DNA from: Ruminococcaceae bacterium UBA1213
GTDB taxonomy: Bacteria > Bacillota > Clostridia > Oscillospirales > Acutalibacteraceae
Assembly: GCA_002309275.1 (NCBI GenBank)
Contig: DBXL01000046.1
Location: 1-32,447, forward strand
DNA length: 32,447 bases
Reading direction: 5' to 3'
The notes beneath the pieces were generated by a model. That model ran no database searches. It saw only the letters and a list, made by a program, of their open reading frames with translations, and was not told the DNA's origin. The position numbers were made by a program, and so were the translations under genes. Positions 1-6,280 of this stretch are shown piece after piece (the first letter of the stretch is position 1; each line of letters begins with the position of its first letter).

Positions 1-41
1 GTCAATGCTTTTTATACAAATTTTTTGAAAAATTTTTTTGA

Positions 42-809
42 TTATCCCAATGCAATTATATCTTTCTCAATCACCCTGAATTTCTCCAATATTTCCGCAT
101 CCGCATGATAATGTCCGAAAAACCATTTTTTGAATTCACACTTCCCCGACATCGTCTGAAAAAAATCCGTCAGTTCATCGGGACGGTATTCATGCCTTCT
201 GTTTTCCTCGACATAGTTTTCAACCACTATTTTATGCACGTCTGTCGGACATTCATGCGTGATGATATAATCTACTTTGAAATCATACCCGGAAAGCGTT
301 TCAAGAGCGTGTGTCAATTCCTTTTCATTCGGCATTTCTTCCTCCCACCATGACACGCCTTTTACACGATACCTCTTTTTTCCACGTCTTATCAACATTC
401 TTTCCTGTATGTTGAAATCCTTATCCAAAGGATTTAATATGCCGTCCGGTGTATCATGCGACCTTGCACCGCCCATGACAAAAAATTTCTTTCCCTCTAT
501 CTCAAACACTTCTCCACGCATGAGGTGATATATATTATCCGAAATTTTGTGCACTTTTCCGCCGAAAAGATTTTCAACAGGGCAGGCATTGATCATGTCA
601 TAATTTTCATGGTTGCCGTCACAGAATAAAATTTGATACGGCTTTTCACAGAGCCACTTCAGCCAGTAATGCTCCGTTGGAGAGTTATCCCACAATCCCC
701 CGAAATCTCCGCATATTATCACTGTATCATCTGCACTGGCATGAAACAGCTTATTCTTGAATCTGTTGAATTCACTATGGGTATCTCCTGTTACATATAT
801 CACTTTCAT
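42..809 (-). CDS. Calcineurin-like metallophosphoesterase
   Basis: Predicted cytoplasmic metal-dependent phosphoesterase of about 255 residues; the substrate is unknown. The order of metal-binding motifs is typical of the calcineurin-like fold: GDTHSEF near the N-terminus, GDFGGLWD, GNHENYD, then ITHECP and GHYHAD near the C-terminus, which supply the Asp/His/Asn ligands of a two-metal centre. I start it at the ATG at 807-809 because the family begins immediately before the GDTH strand. A longer frame reaches 899, but its extra 30 residues are basic and show no family motif, and the ATGs at 831-836 lack a clear Shine-Dalgarno sequence. The GGGG just before the chosen ATG is close, so the start is uncertain. 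It diverges from dnaA, where rpmH often lies in Firmicutes. It could act on a nucleotide or a phosphoprotein. Confidence 0.85.
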   Translation of the reverse strand: MKVIYVTGDTHSEFNRFKNKLFHASADDTVIICGDFGGLWDNSPTEHYWLKWLCEKPYQILFCDGNHENYDMINACPVENLFGGKVHKISDNIYHLMRGEVFEIEGKKFFVMGGARSHDTPDGILNPLDKDFNIQERMLIRRGKKRYRVKGVSWWEEEMPNEKELTHALETLSGYDFKVDYIITHECPTDVHKIVVENYVEENRRHEYRPDELTDFFQTMSGKCEFKKWFFGHYHADAEILEKFRVIEKDIIALG

Positions 810-880
810 CACCCCGATAAATATTTTTTTCATCATTATTACATGATATTTTCCCATTGTCAAGGGCTTTTTTCGGAATG

Positions 881-907
881 TTTTCAACTTTTCACTCAAC
901 TTTCAAC
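881..907 (+). promoter_or_regulatory. Two TTTTCAAC-type boxes upstream of dnaA
   Basis: TTTTCAAC lies at 881-888 and a CTTTCAAC variant at 900-907, just upstream of the dnaA promoter. They match the motif that is repeated in the dnaA-dnaN spacer. If that motif is this lineage's DnaA box, these are candidate autoregulatory sites. The interpretation is inference. Confidence 0.45.
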
Positions 908-927
908 CGCAAATTGTTAAAAACTAT

Positions 928-956
928 TTGAATTTTTTTATGTTCCGTGTTATAAT
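928..956 (+). promoter_or_regulatory. dnaA promoter
   Basis: A TTGAAT -35 (928-933) and a perfect TATAAT -10 (951-956) are separated by 17 bases, with a TG one base before the -10 (extended -10). This leaves a leader of about 90 nt before the dnaA ribosome binding site AGGAGG. Confidence 0.8.
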
Positions 957-1049
957 ATAATGGAATAAGTGTCTGTATCAGTCAAAAAAGAGTTTTTTGT
1001 GCTGATATACCCCACTTTCAAAAAAAATTTTTTAACAGGAGGAATATAT

Positions 1050-2363
1050 ATGGATTCTTTCAAAGAGGCATGGGGAATTATCTGCGAATACTGCCGCCAG
1101 AATCTGACGGAAGTGGCATACAAGACCTGGATAAGCAAAATTGAACCCGTCAGGCTCGACTTCGGTGAAGGAAAGGCTATTCTCATGGTCCCTGCCGAAT
1201 TCCACAGACAGACTCTTACAAGAGGATATATGCAGCTGCTCAATGATGCATTTGCAAGCGTTTTTGGCGAGGGAATCAAAATATGCTTTACCGTTCCTGA
1301 TGAGATAGTTACCCGTGAACCAGAACAAAATGATATATCCGTTGATGCGGATTATGAATTCACCTTCAGCTCGTTCATAGTAGGCTCATCAAACAAATTT
1401 GCACATGCCGCTTCTCTTGCCGTTGCCACCAATCCCGGCGGCTCCTACAATCCCCTCTTTATATACGGAAATTCCGGTCTTGGAAAAACGCATCTTCTCT
1501 ATGCAATAAGAAATGAGATACACAGGACAAATCCCGAAAAGATTATCCAGTATGTAAAAGGCGACGACTTCACCAATGAACTTATCGAGGCTATCCGTCT
1601 GAATGCCGCAAGCGATTTCCGAAACAAATACAGAAAATCAGACGTGCTCTTGGTTGACGATATTCAGTTCATAGGCGGAAAGGAATCTACTCAGGAGGAG
1701 TTTTTCCACACTTTCAACAGCCTTTACGAAGCAAAAAGCCAGATAGTCCTTACTTCAGACCGCCCGCCTAAAGAAATCAAAACTCTTGAGGACAGACTCA
1801 AAAGCCGTTTTGAATCAGGATTGATTGCCGACATACAGCCCCCTGACTTTGAAACCCGTATCGCCATCATCAAACGCAAGGCAGAACTTCTTGAAATGAA
1901 TCTGCCTGATGATATTGTGGAATACATAGCCACACGCCTTAAAACCAATATCCGTCAGCTTGAGGGCGTTGTGAAAAAGCTCAAAGCCAAAAGCCAGCTC
2001 TACGGCGAAAAAGTGACTATCAATGTCGCTCAGAAAACGATCTCCGACATTCTCAACAACGACCAGCCCCCACCGCTGACTGTTGAAAAAATCATTGACG
2101 AGGTTGCACGCACTTTCGGCATTACAAGCGAGGATATACGCTCCTCCAAGAGAAATTCCAACATATCCAATGCCCGCCAGATAGCTATTTATGCCGTCAG
2201 GGAAATTACCGACCTCTCCATGAACCTCATCGGCGAGGAATTCGGCAACCGTGACCACTCTACCATTGTCTATGCCATCAAGCAGATTGAGAAAAATATG
2301 ACCAAAGATCCCAAACTCAAAGCGACTGTCGAAGACATCATCAAAAATATCCGTGATAGATAA
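1050..2363 (+). CDS. dnaA: Chromosomal replication initiator DnaA
   Basis: AAA+ initiator ATPase that binds DnaA boxes and melts oriC. The product is 437 residues, normal for the family. Visible parts are the N-terminal domain I (MDSFKEAWGIICEYC), an AAA+ domain with Walker A GNSGLGKTH at 140-148 and Walker B VLLVDD at 199-204, and a C-terminal domain IV with the RDH signature at 401-403. The ATG at 1050 is chosen because AGGAGG sits 6-7 bases upstream and the protein begins like other DnaAs; a frame opening at 969 only adds leader sequence. Domain IV is unusual: Asn392 sits where most DnaAs have the Pro of SLPxIG, Ser404 replaces the first Thr of RDHTT, and Tyr408 replaces a conserved His. 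These positions contact or flank the box in E. coli DnaA (recalled), and the boxes here are also divergent. Confidence 0.98.
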   Translation: MDSFKEAWGIICEYCRQNLTEVAYKTWISKIEPVRLDFGEGKAILMVPAEFHRQTLTRGYMQLLNDAFASVFGEGIKICFTVPDEIVTREPEQNDISVDADYEFTFSSFIVGSSNKFAHAASLAVATNPGGSYNPLFIYGNSGLGKTHLLYAIRNEIHRTNPEKIIQYVKGDDFTNELIEAIRLNAASDFRNKYRKSDVLLVDDIQFIGGKESTQEEFFHTFNSLYEAKSQIVLTSDRPPKEIKTLEDRLKSRFESGLIADIQPPDFETRIAIIKRKAELLEMNLPDDIVEYIATRLKTNIRQLEGVVKKLKAKSQLYGEKVTINVAQKTISDILNNDQPPPLTVEKIIDEVARTFGITSEDIRSSKRNSNISNARQIAIYAVREITDLSMNLIGEEFGNRDHSTIVYAIKQIEKNMTKDPKLKATVEDIIKNIRDR

Positions 2364-2590
2364 TCACAGCGTTTGTGTATGAAATTCTCTTAACATTCCT
2401 GTTGAAAAGTTTTCAACTTTTCAACATTTTGGTTGAAAAGTGTCTTTTGGAAATTTTTACCATTTTGGAAGTTTTCAACTTTTCCCCCAACATTCCACCA
2501 ACAGCTTTCAACATAAATGTTGAAAGCTAAAAATTTTCAACAATTTCTCAACATTCCTCAACATATTTTCAACATGATAAAAAGACCGAT

Positions 2591-2613
2591 AAATCCGCTC
2601 CGCAAGCGGATTT
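2591..2613 (+). terminator. Hairpin, probable dnaA terminator within oriC
   Basis: Nine-base-pair perfect stem AAATCCGCT / AGCGGATTT with a five-base loop, followed by TT and GGG. The short T tract makes termination plausible but not strong. It lies between two groups of TTTTCAAC boxes. Confidence 0.5.
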
Positions 2614-2628
2614 TTGGGCACTTTCAAC

Positions 2629-2660
2629 TTTTCAACCGCCCCTACTACTACTACTATAAT
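2629..2660 (+). other. Candidate basal unwinding element (box + GC spacer + DnaA-trio)
   Basis: A TTTTCAAC box at 2629-2636, directly after a CTTTCAAC box at 2621-2628, is followed by the GC-rich CCGCC (2637-2641) and then five perfect CTA repeats (2642-2656, read 3'-GAT-5' on the other strand). AT-rich DNA follows. This is the box/GC/trio/AT order described for the B. subtilis DnaA-trio, in the same dnaA-dnaN position and orientation. Confidence 0.7.
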
Positions 2661-2726
2661 ATAGAATATACTATAGGCGGGAAAAAATTTTTTTTTTTGA
2701 TTTTTTTTGAAAAAGGACTGAAAGCC

Positions 2727-3830
2727 ATGAAATTTCAATGTAACCGACAAAAACTGAACAAGGCTGTTGAAAACCTGCAAAGAGTAACCGCTTCCAAGAC
2801 AACAATACCTGCTCTTGAAGGCATACTTTTGAAAGCCGAAAAAAACAAACTGACTCTTTGCGGATACGACCTTGATATAGGCATCACTACCTCAATAGAC
2901 ACGAACATAAAAACAGAAGGTTCTGTTGTAGTACCTGCCAAACTCTTTTCGGATATAATCAAAAGAATGCCCGAAGATATAATAAGCATTGAAACAGATG
3001 AAAAGCTTATTATATATATTTCCGGCGGCAAGGCTGAATATAAAATCATAGGAATGTCTGCGGAAGAATATCCCGAACTTCCTGCGGTTGCCTCTTCCGA
3101 GAAAATAGCTATTGACGGCAAAACCCTCAAAAGCATGATAAGACAGACTATGTATGCCGTTTCCGATAAAGACGAGAACCCTACTCAAAAAGGCTCTCTC
3201 TTTGAAATAGCCAACGGTACTTTCAGGATAGTATCCGTTGACGGATACAGGCTTGCTATCAGAACGGAAAAAGCAAACTTTGACGGAGAAAAAAGCATTA
3301 TCGTTCCCAGAAAATCCCTTCAGGAAATTATCAACCTGATTTCAGATGATGTTGAAAACGTCGTTATCAGGGCAGGCGGCAGACATCTCACCATGCTCAT
3401 AGGAGATTATACGATAATCACAAGGCTTATAGAGGGAGAATTCATGAACTATAAAGCCACTATCCCCTCCGTATCCACAACGGAGGCTGTTATCAATACA
3501 AGAATGTTCTCCGATACCATAGAGAGAATGTCCCTTCTCCTTACGGACAGAATCAAAACTCCTATCAAATGCTGTTTTGAAAACAATACTGTCACTACTT
3601 CCTGCAATACCTCAAAGGGGGAAGCGACCGATGAATTTGAGGCTGATATAACAGGCAGTTATGTCGAGATAGGTCTTGATAATAAATATATCCTTGACGC
3701 TCTTAAATTTGCCGAAACAGATGAAGTTAAAATTAAAATGAACGGCTCTCTTAAACCGATAGTCGTACTGCCCAGCGAGGGAGATAATTTTATTTTCCTT
3801 GTAATGCCCGTGAGGTTGAAAAATGGTTGA
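2727..3830 (+). CDS. dnaN: DNA polymerase III sliding clamp (beta subunit)
   Basis: Ring-shaped processivity clamp that tethers the replicative polymerase to DNA; 367 residues, the usual size for three clamp folds. The N-terminus MKFQCNRQKLNKAVENLQRV and the C-terminal LPSEGDNFIFLVMPVRL are characteristic; the latter forms part of the clamp-binding groove. The ATG at 2727 is preferred because AAAGGA lies 11-16 bases upstream and the sequence begins like other clamps. A frame open from 2517 runs through the oriC repeats and is not coding. The stop overlaps the next gene by eight bases, indicating translational coupling with yaaA. A TATAAT at 2655-2660 inside the origin may serve as its promoter. 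Confidence 0.98.
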   Translation: MKFQCNRQKLNKAVENLQRVTASKTTIPALEGILLKAEKNKLTLCGYDLDIGITTSIDTNIKTEGSVVVPAKLFSDIIKRMPEDIISIETDEKLIIYISGGKAEYKIIGMSAEEYPELPAVASSEKIAIDGKTLKSMIRQTMYAVSDKDENPTQKGSLFEIANGTFRIVSVDGYRLAIRTEKANFDGEKSIIVPRKSLQEIINLISDDVENVVIRAGGRHLTMLIGDYTIITRLIEGEFMNYKATIPSVSTTEAVINTRMFSDTIERMSLLLTDRIKTPIKCCFENNTVTTSCNTSKGEATDEFEADITGSYVEIGLDNKYILDALKFAETDEVKIKMNGSLKPIVVLPSEGDNFIFLVMPVRLKNG

Positions 3831-4041
3831 TAATAAATTAAAACTTGATGAAAATGAAGATTATATCCGCCTTGATGCCTTTCTGAAAATGCTCGGTGTA
3901 TTCCAGACAGGCGGTCAGGCTAAAATCGCCATACAGAACGGCTCCGTAAAAGTCAACGGAGAAGTCTGCACCATGCGTGGAAAAAAAATGCACAGAGGCG
4001 ACTATGCCGAATTTGACGGAAATACTTTTGAGGTGCTTTAA
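3823..4041 (+). CDS. yaaA: S4-domain RNA-binding protein YaaA
   Basis: Small (72 aa) S4-fold protein that sits between dnaN and recF in many Firmicutes. The S4 core is visible in RLDAFLKMLGVFQTGGQAK, then IQNGSVKVNGEVCTMRGKKM. The family is thought to bind structured RNA, possibly on the ribosome; its precise role is unsettled. The ATG at 3823 overlaps the dnaN stop by eight bases, with GAGGT upstream inside dnaN. Its stop directly abuts the GTG start of recF, so the three genes are probably cotranscribed and translationally coupled. Confidence 0.93.
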   Translation: MVDNKLKLDENEDYIRLDAFLKMLGVFQTGGQAKIAIQNGSVKVNGEVCTMRGKKMHRGDYAEFDGNTFEVL

Positions 4042-5136
4042 GTGTTTATCAAAAACCTCCGTTTTGAAAATTACCGAAATTTAAAAAATTCCTCTCTCTC
4101 CCCCTCCGAAAACATCAATATCATCTATGGAAGCAACGCCCAGGGGAAAACCAATCTTATCGAATGTATGTGGCTTCTGACGGGCGGACGCTCCTTCCGT
4201 GGAGCAAAAGACAGGGAATTAATTGCCTTTGACCAAAAATTCTCCAGAGTCAAAGCAGATTTCTTTTCAACAAACCGTGAACAAACTGTTGAAATCCTTA
4301 TCCAAAACAACAAGCGTACCCCTTTCCTCAACGGCGTGCAAAAAAACTATATGTCTGAAATCATAGGCTCTTTCTGTGCAGTCGTTTTTTCACCGAATCA
4401 CCTTGCACTTGTTAAAAACGGTCCCGATGAAAGACGCAATTTCATAGACAGTGCCTTATGCCAGATAAAACCCTCTTATGCCCTTTTTCTGAGCCGTTAC
4501 AGAAAAATACTTGACCAGAGAAATGCTCTGCTCAAAGCTATCCCCAAAGCCCCCTATCTTGCAGATACCCTTGATGTATGGAATGAACGTCTTGCCAATG
4601 AAGGCTCTCTCATTGCTTTCCACAGATATGCCTATATGAGAGAGTTTTCAAAATTATCCTCACAATTTTATTTCGGCATATCCAACAATACGGAAACTCT
4701 TGAAACTGCCTGTAAAACAGGCTATCACAGTACCCCTGATATGCCCCGTGAGGAACTTAAACACTGCATTCTCAATGCCCTGCGTCTGAAACAGGAGGAA
4801 GAAATCTCTCTCGGATATACCATAAAAGGCGTTCACCGTGACGATATGACCGTTAAAATCAACTCCAAAGATGCAAGAACTTTTGCCTCTCAGGGACAAC
4901 AGCGTTCTGCTGTTCTTGCAATGAAGCTTGCCGAAGCCTCCCTCCTACAGAAATCAAAGGGAGAACCCCCTGTCATTCTCCTTGATGACGTTCTCAGTGA
5001 GCTTGATACGCAAAGACGGGATTATCTCATACACCGCCTTGACGGCTTTCAGGTATTTATCACCTGCTGTGATACCGATATATCCGCTCAAAACAAATTT
5101 CTTATCCAAAACGGCGAAATATTCAAATCGGAGTGA
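4042..5136 (+). CDS. recF: DNA replication and repair protein RecF
   Basis: SMC-like ATPase that helps load RecA at gaps through the RecFOR pathway; 364 residues, normal length. Walker A GSNAQGKTN is at 30-38, the ABC signature-like stretch SQGQQRSAVLAMKLAEA lies in the C-terminal third, and Walker B PVILLDDVLSELD follows it. The start is a GTG immediately after the yaaA stop, with AGGTG 8-11 bases upstream; the protein starts MFIKNLRFENYRNL, as RecF proteins do. It ends six bases before remB. The conserved dnaN-yaaA-recF-remB-gyrB context supports the call. Confidence 0.97.
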   Translation: MFIKNLRFENYRNLKNSSLSPSENINIIYGSNAQGKTNLIECMWLLTGGRSFRGAKDRELIAFDQKFSRVKADFFSTNREQTVEILIQNNKRTPFLNGVQKNYMSEIIGSFCAVVFSPNHLALVKNGPDERRNFIDSALCQIKPSYALFLSRYRKILDQRNALLKAIPKAPYLADTLDVWNERLANEGSLIAFHRYAYMREFSKLSSQFYFGISNNTETLETACKTGYHSTPDMPREELKHCILNALRLKQEEEISLGYTIKGVHRDDMTVKINSKDARTFASQGQQRSAVLAMKLAEASLLQKSKGEPPVILLDDVLSELDTQRRDYLIHRLDGFQVFITCCDTDISAQNKFLIQNGEIFKSE

Positions 5137-5142
5137 TTCCCT

Positions 5143-5391
5143 ATGTATCTCCATTTAGGAAATGAAACGATTGTCCGACAATCCGATATTATCGGCATTT
5201 TTGACCTCGACAATTCAACAGTTTCAGCAAAAACCCGTGAATTTCTTGCAAACGCCCAGAAAAACGGTCAGGTTGTCAATGTTTCTTCCGAGCTTCCCAA
5301 ATCCTTTGTAGTCTGCCGTGAAAGTGACGGTCTCAAAATCTATATCTGCCAGCTTTCCCCCGTCACTCTCTCAAAACGTCTGTTTATCTGA
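5143..5391 (+). CDS. remB: RemB-type extracellular matrix regulator (DUF370)
   Basis: An 82-residue protein of the DUF370/RemA-RemB family. In B. subtilis the relative RemA is a DNA-binding activator of matrix and osmolyte genes, and RemB (YaaB) sits between recF and gyrB, exactly as here. The N-terminus MYLHLGNETIVRQSDIIGIF and the FDLDNSTVS stretch are family-typical. The ATG at 5143 follows the recF stop by six bases, with GGAGTGA upstream overlapping the end of recF. Whether it still controls matrix genes in this organism cannot be seen. Confidence 0.9.
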   Translation: MYLHLGNETIVRQSDIIGIFDLDNSTVSAKTREFLANAQKNGQVVNVSSELPKSFVVCRESDGLKIYICQLSPVTLSKRLFI

Positions 5392-5697
5392 ATTTTCAAC
5401 CTCTGTCCGTTGATATGGTTGAATATCTTTTACACTTAATTCTTTTAAAGAAAAAACAACTGCCTTTTGTGTGCTATAATAGGTGCAGATAACTGTTTGC
5501 GGAATTCCTGTTTTACATAGGCTCTGCAATAGCTCGTACATTCGCTCAGAACGCCTCTGACAGCGTTTCTGACGTAAATTAATATAAAACCCTGCCTTCA
5601 AAAAAAGTCCCGTATTTTCAATTCTGCGTGGACTGGAGGCATGAGTGTTTTTTTGTACTGTGTAAATGCTATCATTATTCAGAAAAGGGTGCTTTAA
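5392..5697 (+). other. 306-base spacer, candidate structured leader
   Basis: No convincing gene. A TG-C-TATAAT extended -10 at 5472-5480 could start a transcript that forms a hairpin at 5546-5572 (TCAGAACGC / GCGTTTCTGA, one bulge) and a longer pairing around GGAATTCC. A 76-codon reverse frame at 5371-5601 overlaps remB, matches no family I recognise and is not called. A short forward frame at 5641-5697 (18 codons, MSVFLYCVN...) ends directly against the next ATG; GGAGG is only one base from its ATG, so translation is doubtful. Confidence 0.35.
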
Positions 5698-6246
5698 ATG
5701 TCAAATACGCTTCTGACAAGATGTCCTTACTGCGGAAAGAAAATCTCTTACCCCGGAGCTATGCTCATAAAGAAAAAAGGGGAATATTACTGCTATAAGT
5801 GCCAGTGTACCTCAAACATCGTTATACATTCCGGTCTGTCTGCACTTGCTGCGTTTGTGTGCGTGCTGGGAGTTCTTCTTGTACTCCTCTTTTCCATGTT
5901 CGGCGACCATGGGGATTTAAAAAATATCTTATGGGTAGTTATGCCGTTTGTTGTTTTTTATCTCGCAACTCCTTTCTTTATCAAGCTTGAGCCTTTTAAT
6001 GACAAAATATACCCCATGAAAAGAATGCCGAAGCGTGTTTTTGAAAAAAAGCCCAAATCTCCCAAACCCGTCAGGCTTGATGTCGAAAATGACTTCTCTC
6101 AAAAATTCATGCTTGCCAAAAATAACGCCGATAAGAAAATTGCCGAAAATACAGAAAAAATTGATGAAACTCTCCCTAAGGAAATTTCCAATACACAAAT
6201 ACTTTTCGGCTTGAATGATGATGAAAATAAAAAGGAAAATAAATAA
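5698..6246 (+). CDS. Zinc-ribbon membrane protein of unknown function
   Basis: A 182-residue protein I do not recognise beyond its architecture. The N-terminus has a CPYC...CYKC zinc ribbon (Cys 9, 12, 32, 35, with an extra Cys 37). Two hydrophobic segments follow at about 45-67 and 78-95, then a basic stretch rich in Lys/Pro and an acidic, Asn/Lys-rich C-terminal tail. This suggests a membrane-anchored protein with both ends in the cytoplasm. AAAAGGGTG precedes the ATG at 5698. It sits between remB and gyrB, a slot that varies between Firmicutes. It could be a small-subunit or sensor protein; no function can be assigned. Confidence 0.75.
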   Translation: MSNTLLTRCPYCGKKISYPGAMLIKKKGEYYCYKCQCTSNIVIHSGLSALAAFVCVLGVLLVLLFSMFGDHGDLKNILWVVMPFVVFYLATPFFIKLEPFNDKIYPMKRMPKRVFEKKPKSPKPVRLDVENDFSQKFMLAKNNADKKIAENTEKIDETLPKEISNTQILFGLNDDENKKENK

Positions 6247-6248
6247 AG

Positions 6249-6257
6249 TTTTCAACA
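6249..6257 (+). promoter_or_regulatory. TTTTCAACA box upstream of gyrB
   Basis: A single exact TTTTCAACA nonamer lies 24 bases upstream of the gyrB start, in the 34-base gap after the zinc-ribbon gene. It is the same motif as in the origin. The motif also occurs inside coding sequence, so a regulatory role is only possible. Confidence 0.3.
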
Positions 6258-6280
6258 TATTTCTCTGAAAGGGTGGAAAA

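Larger units (their letters stand above)
2400..2700 (+). other. Putative oriC: TTTTCAAC box cluster, trio and AT-rich tract
   Basis: This is the 363-base spacer between dnaA and dnaN. It contains no TTATCCACA. It carries eight exact TTTTCAAC/GTTGAAAA 8-mers at 2401, 2410, 2418, 2432, 2472, 2534, 2566 and 2629, three 7-mer variants at 2506, 2519 and 2622, and looser CTCAACA copies at 2545-2563. AGCTTTCAACA is inverted around TAAA at 2503-2528. TTTTCAACA matches the canonical DnaA box at 7 of 9 positions. The last box leads into CTA repeats and then an AT-rich stretch with long A and T runs (2657-2710). Position and architecture match the B. subtilis downstream origin; assigning the motif as the DnaA box is inference. 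Confidence 0.75.

Noticed and set aside
387..395. TTATCAACA, an 8/9 match to the canonical DnaA box
   Set aside because: It is a lone copy inside the phosphoesterase coding sequence, with no cluster around it.
1815..2258. Long antisense frames inside dnaA, gyrA, gyrB and others
   Set aside because: They are shadows of well-supported genes on the other strand, with no family motifs or ribosome sites.
4264..4272. TTTTCAACA copies inside recF, dnaA, dnaN and gyrB
   Set aside because: GTTGAAAA encodes common Val-Glu-Asn/Lys codons in AT-rich genes; isolated coding copies are background, unlike the intergenic clusters.
5371..5601. 76-codon reverse-strand frame in the remB downstream spacer
   Set aside because: It overlaps the end of remB, has no convincing ribosome site and matches no family I recognise; the composition looks like chance.
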